Assembly: GCA_018287875.1 (NCBI GenBank)
Contig: JAGVVL010000002.1
Coordinates: 4,712,001 to 4,776,000, forward strand
Length of the DNA stretch: 64,000 bases
Source of the DNA: Nigrospora sphaerica
Taxonomy: Eukaryota > Ascomycota > Sordariomycetes > Amphisphaeriales > Apiosporaceae
Direction of reading: 5' to 3'
Shown: positions 56,990-64,000 of the stretch, in pieces
Layout of the letters: each line of letters opens with the position of its first letter
How positions within the stretch are numbered: the first letter of the stretch is position 1
Position numbers and translations under genes: made by a program
The notes under the pieces: model-generated
Told to the model about the DNA's origin: nothing
What the model saw: the letters and a program-made list of their open reading frames with translations, nothing else
The model's database searches: none

Positions 56990-58054
56990 TCACTGCCGGT
57001 ACCGGCCCTCCTCGAGCCGGCGGGCCGGGGGGTCGTTGCGGTCGTCGTAGACCCACTCCTCGACGGAGCGCCAGCTGCGCGCCTCGGGATCGACCTCGCG
57101 CGCCATGGCGCCGCGACCGCTGCCCCGCGACTCGCGCCGGCGGTCGGCCCAGTCGCGGTCTTTGTCCCAGGCGCCGTCGTCTTCGCCCGAACGTGGGCGC
57201 GCCACGAGCTCCCGCCGCTCGACCACTTCGAGGCCGCCCTTGGGCGACCCGCGCTCGCGCCGGTTGAGGTAGCCGGTGCTGCCGGCGCGGCTGCCCGAGC
57301 GCCGCCGGCTCCCCCGCTCCTGCTGCTGCTGCTCACGCGACGCCTCGAACCGCTTGCCGAGGGCGTTGGCGCCCAAGGCCCCCATGGCGGCCCCCACGGC
57401 CGTCGCGATGGCCTGGTTCCGCTTCGCCGCCTCGGCCTCGGCCCGGCTGCTGCGGCGGTTGCCATGCCGCGAGGTGGCCTCGACGGCCTCCCGTGCCGCG
57501 AGACCGCCGACCAGGGCTCCGAGCACGCCCGCACCCAGGCCCACAGTGCTGTCGGTGAAGTTGTCCTTCAGTATAAGCTGGGCCTTGGACATGGGCGACT
57601 TGTCCCGGCGGTCGCTTTGGTCGCGGTCCCCAGACGGGTCGCGGTCCCGATCCCGGTCCCGATCCCGGTCGCGAGCCCGGTCCTGGTCGCGGTCCCGACC
57701 TCGCGGGCTGCCATAGACAAAGTCGCCGTCGTAGTAATCGTCGTCGTAGACGTCGTCGTCGTCATAAGCATCCCTACGATAGCGGCGGGACCCAGAGGAG
57801 CGTCGGGGCGGCGGCAGAGAACGCGGACGCTCCCTCGGGTCGGGAGGCACTTGCAAGCTGGAGGGTTCGGTGGGAGGCGGAGAGAAGTAGGGTTCGTCGG
57901 CTAGGAGCGGGCGCGTGGTGTTCGGGTCGGCGGGAGGAGGAGGAGACGGGGCCGGTGGGTGGTCGTTGGGCGGCAGACGGGTGGCGTTTCCGGCATAGGC
58001 GTAATCGGGAGAGCGTTCGCGATGGCGACGGTAGTCATCTCCGTAGCGCGACAT
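56990..58054 (-). CDS. Arg/Asp-rich protein with two glycine-zipper segments, unknown function
   Basis: Single exon, 354 aa. Pro-rich N-terminus (MSRYGDDYRRHRERSPDYAY), an acidic Tyr/Asp stretch (YDDDDVYDDDYYDGDFVYG) and a run of RD dipeptides (GRDRDQDRARDRDRDRD) precede two small-residue hydrophobic segments: LGAGVLGALVGGLAAREA (about 170-190) and QAIATAVGAAMGALGANALG (about 210-230). Both have Gly/Ala every fourth residue, as in glycine-zipper motifs that pack against or insert into membranes. The C-terminus is again charged (RRRSGSRAGSTGYLNRRER ... EEWVYDDR). No signal peptide. Proteins of this build are frequent and unstudied in filamentous fungi. The RD run is encoded by a GATCCCGGTC-type DNA repeat (about 57640-57690), so its length may vary between strains. 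Confidence 0.8.
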   Translation of the reverse strand: MSRYGDDYRRHRERSPDYAYAGNATRLPPNDHPPAPSPPPPADPNTTRPLLADEPYFSPPPTEPSSLQVPPDPRERPRSLPPPRRSSGSRRYRRDAYDDDDVYDDDYYDGDFVYGSPRGRDRDQDRARDRDRDRDRDRDPSGDRDQSDRRDKSPMSKAQLILKDNFTDSTVGLGAGVLGALVGGLAAREAVEATSRHGNRRSSRAEAEAAKRNQAIATAVGAAMGALGANALGKRFEASREQQQQERGSRRRSGSRAGSTGYLNRRERGSPKGGLEVVERRELVARPRSGEDDGAWDKDRDWADRRRESRGSGRGAMAREVDPEARSWRSVEEWVYDDRNDPPARRLEEGRYRQ

Positions 58055-58601
58055 GGCTAGGGCGATTCCGCTGTGCTCTTGGCTTGTCCACTAGGCCGGG
58101 GCGCGGCGAGGCGAGCGGACGGTCTTGACTTAAGTAGAGACAAGGGGGAAGATCCGGACAGCTTGGGCTCTCGTGATGATGGGCAGCAGGGACGGGACGG
58201 GCTGGGGGCGCATTGCCAGCGAGCCAGCCAGTGAGTGTCGTTTGGGCGTCTTGGCAGTTCAGCCAGTCAGTTCTCATGCTATGTGGTTTACAGGTCAGCC
58301 TGCCCGCGTGTGCCAGCGTGCTCGCCTGCATATACGGACGGGTAGGGCAGGAGAGAAGGGCTCATTGGCCGGCAGTGGGGCCGCCAAGCTGACGTCATGT
58401 GCCGTTGCTGCGCTGGCAACGATGCACGCCGGCACAGGCGCAGGAGACCATCGAACCCATCAGCTGTGCAGACCCAGCTGGATGGTGTTGTTTCCCGTCC
58501 ATCATCACGCAACCCGTCTTCACCCGCCCCGTCGCCCACGTGAGCCTCGCCTGCGCCCGTCACACGCCGCTCTGGTCGGGCCCAGGCTCAGACCTGGGAG
58601 G

Positions 58602-58602
<1 letters not shown>

Positions 58603-58638
<36 letters not shown>
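58603..58638 (+). repeat. (TG)17-18 microsatellite
   Basis: Uninterrupted TG units. Confidence 0.9.
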
Positions 58639-58640
<2 letters not shown>

Positions 58641-58767
58641 CGCGCGCGAAAGGTAAGAGCAAGGAGGGAAAGATGGGGTGTGAAGGAGAGACAAAGAGAG
58701 AGACAACGACAAAGAGAAAGAAAAAAAAGGTGAAAAGACAAATAGAGGGGCAGTGAGGAATTAAAAG

Positions 58768-58770
<3 letters not shown>

Positions 58771-58839
<69 letters not shown>
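58771..58839 (+). repeat. (GA)34 microsatellite
   Basis: 69 bp of uninterrupted GA. It is preceded from about 58648 by purine-rich GGAGAGACAAAGAGAGAG sequence, giving a roughly 190-bp polypurine strand. Confidence 0.9.
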
Positions 58840-58842
<3 letters not shown>

Positions 58843-59081
58843 GTGAGGGAGATCGGCCAAGCCATGGGCGAGCAGCCCGAATCGAACAAACATCCATCAA
58901 CATTGCCCCTCGTGCCCCACGTCTCGCTGTGGCGTCCGCGCATCGTACATAACGTATATATACATATATCCCAAGCCAAAATACCGGCCGGCGCAACTCT
59001 TGCTGGCACCACCCGTCAAAATAAAGCCCGCGCCCACCAACGCCATCTCGCCTTCGCTCTGTCCGCGCAAATGACCCCGTA

Positions 59082-61051
59082 TCAGATGCGAGGGATGGGC
59101 TCCCGCGTTTGCGGCCATTTGGGCCATGCCTCACTGAAGTAAAAGCCGTTGCCACTGAAGGGCAGGGCCAGGCGCGGAACAGGGCCCTCTGTGCCCTCGG
59201 CCGCTGCTGCGGCCGGCGACGGCGACGACGCCGCTTCTTTCTTCCGATGCGGCAGCGAGAGCTCTCCCGACCGTACCAACGGTGACGAGAGTGGCGACGA
59301 GAAAGCATCCCCTTGCCCCAACACCACGTCCTCCCAGATGGCTCGGAGACTGTCTTCGCTCCGGAAATCGTCGCGCCAGAACCAGCCGCGGAGGGCCGAC
59401 TTCACGCCTTCAAAGTCCGAGATGCCCAGCACGGCATTGGCGTGCCGGAGCAGCTTGCGGTAGTCCTGTTTCCATGCCAGCTTCTGCTTCTTGTCCCACT
59501 CGCTGGTCTCGCGTGCCGCATAAACGAAGCTCAGTCCCCGCAGCGCCACGAACAGCCAAGTCGCACGGATGAAGGGGTTCGCCGCCCGGAGGGCCGGCGT
59601 CGTCCGCTCCAGGTCCATCCGCACGTTCACCGTGATGTGCCAGCCGTACGGCAGCTGTGGGTCCATGTGGTCACGACCCAGAATCACAAAGAGCTGCGTA
59701 TAGCACCAGAGATAGGCCGCACGGCGCACTAGCCCCACGGGAAGTGTGCAAACCGGGTTGGGGTCCCTGGCACGCGCCACCTGCGCTGCGATCCGGATGG
59801 GGAGCTCTCCCAGGGACGGGTCGTGCTTCATGGCCTCGATGATGGGCGCCAGGATGACGCGCGTGAGTGCGAACAGGCGGAACTCGTCTTGGTGGAACGG
59901 GCCGATGAGCTCCATCATGTCCCGCACTTTGAAGTCGCCAACGCATTGGTCGTGCCTATCTACTCTTAGCAAGGTTGCGTGCGGAAGCAGCGCCGGGAGA
60001 CTCACAAGGCGGCCATATCACGTATCAAGAGGTAGTGATGCCTCACCGGCCGGTGGCCTCGCAAGGCCACAAGCTCCGCCAGACCCTTCAAGTGGATCTC
60101 GCCCGCGGCCTCGGAGCCGATGACAGTCTGCGCCCCGCCCCGATGGTGAGCATGAAAGCAGGCGAGAAAGGGGCCCCGAGGGGGAAAGCATGCACAAACA
60201 TACCTCAGCAAGGGCAAGATGCGATATCAGGCTGATGGTGGTGTCGTCTGAGGCGGCCAGCTGGGCCTGCTGGTTCAGGTACCGCATCGCTTCCAGGCGA
60301 TGCTGTAGAAAGGCTTGGCGGATGTGGTTGATGTTGTCATTGTGCCACGACCAGAGGTACGAGGCCAGCAGGAGCAAGCCGTGAAGCAGCGGCGGCGTCC
60401 GCAGGGCGCGTTCCAGGCTGGGCGAGGGGCTCAGGTCCTTGGGGGTGCTGTAATGGGCCACTGGCGAGGCGTGTTAGGAGCCCAACGCAGAGTGAGGGGA
60501 TGAGGACAGGAGGCGAGCGATGCGGCGACGTACCCAGGGATACGAGGGCGTACGACCCCTCGGTCATCTCGACGGGATAGCCCACAAAGCTGTGCTTGGG
60601 CAGGCCATCGTACTGGCCCGGGATGTGCACGAGGCTCTGGGCGTGGGCCGGGCGCGGCGACGTCTCCTCGCTGAACTCGCAGGGGATGCCGCGCTTGAAA
60701 CAGTAGGAACTGCGGCCACCGTCAGTCAGTGCGTCGGTAGTCGGGGCGGGCCGGCGGCGGCTGGAGGCACGCACCAATGCGGTCGTTTCTCGTCGCACCG
60801 GACGTGCTTGGCCTTGCAGGTCTGGCAGCTGTGACGGGACGAGGAGGGTTCAGCAGGCGCACACTTGGGGTTTACTTTTGGTTCCTGGCCGTGCGAGAGG
60901 CGAAGGGGAAGCTCGGAATCCCGGGGCACTCGGGGCGGTAGTGGCCCTTCCCACAGCGCTTCAACACGGACAGAGGGGAGCCGTCTTACCCGCGACGCGA
61001 CTTTTGGTGCTTCTTCCGTTGTCTGCGGTCACCCGGGTCCGGTCTTGGCAT
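59082..61051 (-). CDS. Zn(II)2Cys6 fungal transcription factor
   Basis: Six exons, complement(60990-61051, 60775-60828, 60534-60709, 60204-60460, 60006-60127, 59082-59955), give 514 aa with every phase closed. The start MPRPDPGDRRQRKKHQKSRR is basic. The zinc cluster at residues 22-48 is C-QT-C-KAKHVR-C-DEKRPH-C-SY-C-FKRGIP-C, assembled from three exons. The middle (HYSTPKDLSPSPSLERALRT, LLLLASYLWSWHNDNINHIR, then LISHLALAETVIGSEAAGEI) and the C-terminal YLWCYTQLFVILGRDHMDP, FVYAARETSEWDKKQKLAWK correspond to the Fungal_trans_2-like architecture of small regulators. Ala/Glu-rich low complexity (SPSPAAAAAEGTEG) precedes the tail. Targets unknown; no co-located enzyme cluster. Exon 1 was found by the donor GTAAGA that joins KSRRG to the first cysteine. 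Confidence 0.88.
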
Positions 61052-62123
61052 CCTGCACCTTCTATGCCGTGGCCACCCGCATCAGCTGCAGCACGTCGTC
61101 TTCTTTTGGTATGTCTGGCTGGTCAGCCTTCACGGCCCCGGAGTGAGGACCAATGCGCATCGTTGGCCGCCCGGCGACCGGACGGTGTGGGAGCCGGGGA
61201 TGGCCCAACGGCGAGCGCGCCGAACACTCTTGCACAGACGGACGGGCGGCGTGGGGGGAAGCAGACACAGCACGGGGCACGCTCACTCTCATTCTACTGA
61301 ACAGAACCCTGGCAGGCGGTTGACTACTACCCTGCCCGGGGCCGGTAGCGGTGGTGGTGGAGGAGCGCGAGACGGCGAGGGCGGCGGAAGTCAGTAGACC
61401 GGGCTGTACGATGAGCTGTGCGATGGCAGATGGGTTGATGGCCTTCCATCCCGGGCCCGGCTGGTGAAGTCTTCTATGGGATGGAGTGGTGTTTCTGGAG
61501 AGAACGGGCCGCTGAAGAAGCTCCGCCCAGGCTCGTGTGATTGGTTCTCGCCGCCTCCCCACTTTCCCCCCAGGGACGGATGTGGATGGTCGATACCACC
61601 ATGGACCGCGCTTTCCACTGCAGACACGCCAAACCATGGGGGGGAAGGCACGATCCAAGCACGTACAAGTACTCATACTTCCAGATGTATCTAGTGCCTG
61701 TTTATGAAGATTATGCCCCTACGTGGGCAATGGGGAACGCTACGCCCCTCCTCCCCTTTTTTCCTTGGCACTAACAACCTACCTACATCTCAGCCCAACA
61801 CCCTGGATACCAGATAATCACGTCTCGCCCGTGCGATAACACGAGTACCCACTGCGCGCCTCTTGCCCAGAACTATACAGGTCTGCCCTGTCCCTACTAA
61901 AGACTAAGCAAGCAATGAGCAGGCAGTAAGCAGGCAATAAGCAAGCAACCAAACCCCCCCATTCGTATCTCTTTAGTCACGCGGCTAGCAGTATAACGCA
62001 ACACGTGTGCGACGCCATGACCCGTTACAACCCCCCCCTACCCGGCTAGTCCCCAGTAGCACGCCCCCTGCAGATTCTGCCTCCTCGTCTACTTTCATGT
62101 CTATGACTCGCCGTCGCCCCCTA
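61052..62123. other. Intergenic between two minus-strand genes
   Basis: 1.07 kb. Promoter side of the zinc-cluster gene and 3' flank of the MMS22-like gene. A short AAGCAAGCAAT-type tandem lies at 61904-61950. No gene supported. Confidence 0.6.
61904..61950 (+). repeat. AAGCAAGCAAT / AGGCAGTAAGC short tandem repeat
   Basis: Four to five imperfect 10-11 bp units built on (A/G)AGCA(A/G)GCA(A/G)T. Confidence 0.65.
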
Positions 62124-64000
62124 TTAGAACAGCAGGCAGGCCTCGCTCGCCATCGCCCTAGCCTCCCCATCGTGCGCGTAATGCCACTTCTGCGCCTGCT
62201 CGAGGAGCCCAGCAGCCAACTCCCGCATGTTCCACCGCGGTAATTGGGTCCCCTGCCCGGACTTCCCAGGACCCTTGATCGAGACAACGCACCCTGTTCG
62301 CTCCCAGTTGTCCTCAATGTCCTTCATCATCGCCTGTGCGAAGTCGTCGATTTGCGGCCTGCCTTCCGGTCCCATCTCCAGCGGGCTGTTGACCACAGCC
62401 TCGAAGAGGAACATCGAGTCCACCACGAGAGTTGATCCAGGGCCTGCCCGTCGGAGTACGCTGCCGAGATAGTCGCTTGCGGCCTGCGTCATTGCCGTAA
62501 ACGTCTTGATGCATCTCCTCAGATCTTTCGCAGCTTCAACTGTGCCATGGTTGAGCAGGTACGCGGCCATGGACGGGCCGAAGAAGTTCGCAAGCTTGAG
62601 CATCTGTGCCAGGGTGTGCACCTCCTCGGGCTGCAAGGGTCGCTCCCCCGAGCTCTGAAGATGCTGGATCCCCCCGTACACGGCAGACAAGAGAGCTACC
62701 AAGTCGCTCATGACACCCTCGCCCAGTTCCCGGTGGACTCCGTCGGCCTCGAACCATTGCTCTAACGCCCCCACGGATACGTCCAGGAGCAGCCATGCGT
62801 AGGGCACTCGTACTGCCGTCCGGATGATGGCTGGCATCATCCACGGTATCATAAAAGACCAGACCTGCGCGTGTCGCATGCCCGCCTCGAGAACCGTGCG
62901 TTGGCCCTCGAGTTTCCCGTGGCTGAGTGCCCCCTTAAAGTTGGAGTAGAGGTAGGTAAAGAAAGAGGACACGAAGCCAACGCCGGCGTCCTCGAGCCGA
63001 AATCCGTACGAGAGTATGCCCGCTATCTGTAGACCCGGGTCTTGCTCGGGAGGCGCGTATTCCCGACTGATTTCGAAGAAGAACTGGTCCACCGCGCAGA
63101 CGTCGTGACTCCTGATCAGGTGTATGACCTGCTGGACAAAAGCGATGTAGTCTGCGTGCTCTGTCGTGCCCACCAGAGCCGCTAGATCTTGCTTCATTTG
63201 GTCCATGACGGTTTTAAACACTGGACGGAAAGCCCCCTTGCGCTGCTTTCGCTGTTGTTCCGTGTCTGCCAGACGTATAGTTCTTCTCACGACCGTGACA
63301 ACATCTGGGACCAGTCAGTGCCGAGCCATGTTGGAAATTGCAAGATCGCCACCTACGGTCAAAGAGATCCCGGTTCATATTGTAGTCGGGGTCGCGCCCA
63401 ATCCTCACCGGGGCGTCCTGTAAAAACCACTCGCCGCGGCCTTTCATTGCCTCTGCAAGACGACCCACGTGGGCGAGCGCCTGTATTGGCCGAGTAATAG
63501 CACACAAAAGCAGTTCGAGAGAACTGGTGCCCAGGTCCTACGCCCCACGTCAGCCAGAGCAAGCGCCTTGTCTTGGTATCCAGAATTGCTCACCATGAAC
63601 TCGACCCTTTGCCGTTCCACAAGACTCGCGATGAAAAGGCATGCGTGGCCTCTTGAAGTCAACGGCAGTCTTTGCGGTGGCGCTTCAAACAACCACAGCC
63701 TGTGTGAGCGGCTGAACAGCTGCGACGGGATCTGGCCGTGTCAGCGAGTACAACCACCAACATGAGGAGAACACTCACAATTCTGTCGGCCTTGAGAAGC
63801 AAAGCCGCAATGCGACCTGCAGTCACGAGAGCTTGTTCGGTGCAAAGCAGTGACAAACTGGCAGGAGCCGATGGCAGCTCGAAGTCGGGAGAAGTAATGG
63901 CGCGCGTCATGGAGAAGAAAGAGGCAGATACGTCACGGACAAGCACCTGCTACACGTTAATCACAGCCATGGGTAGTTCACGCTAGACCCGAACTCACCT
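62124..64000 (-). CDS. mus7: Mus7/MMS22-family DNA repair protein, C-terminal part (5' end outside window)
   Basis: Replication-fork repair factor; in yeasts MMS22/Mus7 works with the Rtt101 cullin ligase. Five exon pieces, complement(63999->64000, 63779-63946, 63549-63719, 63357-63480, 62124-63304), give about 548 aa of the C-terminus. Introns are 49-68 nt with GT-AG ends. Recognised by the family's C-terminal pattern: NRDLFDHVVTVVRRTIRLAD, then FRPVFKTVMDQMKQDL, DYIAFVQQVIHLIRSHDVCA, FFFEISREYAPPEQDPGLQI, AGILSYGFRL, and MPAIIRTAVRVPYAWLLLDV. It ends SEACLLF with a TAA at 62124. The last two bases of the window are the end of a further exon followed by GTGAGT. The predicted intron at 63481-63548 joins LALAD to ALAHVG, which reads a little repetitively and should be viewed with care. 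Confidence 0.82.

Larger units (their letters stand above)
58055..59081. other. Intergenic, with long microsatellites
   Basis: 1.03 kb between the promoter side of the 56990-58054 gene and the 3' end of the zinc-cluster gene. Dominated by a TG repeat, purine-rich sequence and a long GA repeat. No gene supported. Confidence 0.6.

Noticed and set aside
56918..57904. 328-aa open frame on the + strand, Val/Ala/Pro-rich
   Set aside because: Antisense of the Arg/Asp-rich glycine-zipper gene; composition is the complement of its repeats.
58771..58839. Regular repeat array that could suggest CRISPR
   Set aside because: Simple dinucleotide repeat in a fungal nuclear genome; no spacers.
58520..59308. 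262-aa frame with long Ser-Leu run
   Set aside because: Translation of the GA/CT and TG/CA microsatellites.

Overview
The window is nuclear DNA of a filamentous ascomycete. Genes carry one to seven short spliceosomal introns (mostly 45-190 nt, GT-AG ends, CTGAC/CTAAC-like branch sites). There is a nuclear tRNA gene with an intron, coding sequence is GC-rich, and leaders are C/T-rich. The gene repertoire (SSN8-type cyclin C, Mus7/MMS22 family, Zn(II)2Cys6 regulators, Upc2-like factor) fits Pezizomycotina. Sordariomycetes, perhaps Hypocreales, is my inference from the look of the proteins and the TACCTACC-type intergenic motifs; it is not proven. I found no transposon, virus, CRISPR or bacterial-type feature.

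Layout, left to right. 0.1-3.7 kb: cytochrome c oxidase subunit V (+) and a mitochondrial ClpX-type ATPase (-), convergent. 5.8-10.1 kb: glycogen branching enzyme (+) and Orc5 (-), convergent. 11.3-13.0 kb: Upc2-like Zn2Cys6 regulator (+). 15.4-17.3 kb: triple-KH RNA-binding protein (+) behind a long C/T-rich leader. 18.5-19.6 kb: stand-alone MetE-C-terminal-like protein (-). 21.3-23.5 kb: Syn8-like Qc-SNARE (+) and a small mitochondrial protein (-). 25.8-28.7 kb: Ulp1-type SUMO protease (+). 29.5-32.2 kb: EF-hand mitochondrial carrier (-), 8 exons. 33.3-34.5 kb: cyclin C (+). 34.5-42.1 kb: a 7.6 kb stretch with no supportable gene. 42.1-42.8 kb: small Ser-rich conserved protein (+). 45.3 kb: intron-containing tRNA-Pro(AGG) (-). 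45.7-47.8 kb: phenol hydroxylase-like FAD monooxygenase (-). 50.4-55.9 kb: two uncharacterised proteins (+). 57.0-58.1 kb: Arg/Asp-rich glycine-zipper protein (-). 59.1-61.1 kb: second Zn2Cys6 regulator (-). 62.1 kb to the right edge: C-terminal part of a Mus7/MMS22-family DNA repair protein (-), cut by the window end.

This is mostly a housekeeping neighbourhood. Mitochondrial function is well represented (COX5, ClpX, the carrier, the small presequence protein), and genome maintenance appears three times (Orc5, the Ulp1-type SUMO protease, MMS22). I see no biosynthetic cluster or operon-like unit. All splice sites were placed by reading donor and acceptor sequences and checking phase and protein continuity; none has transcript support. 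I did not find a convincing undescribed multi-gene system. The most notable points are the MGF tripeptide in ClpX, the zinc-site-complete solo MetE-like enzyme, a GC-AG intron, two stop-free 3n introns in cyclin C, the 7.6 kb gene-poor stretch and the uncharacterised conserved proteins.
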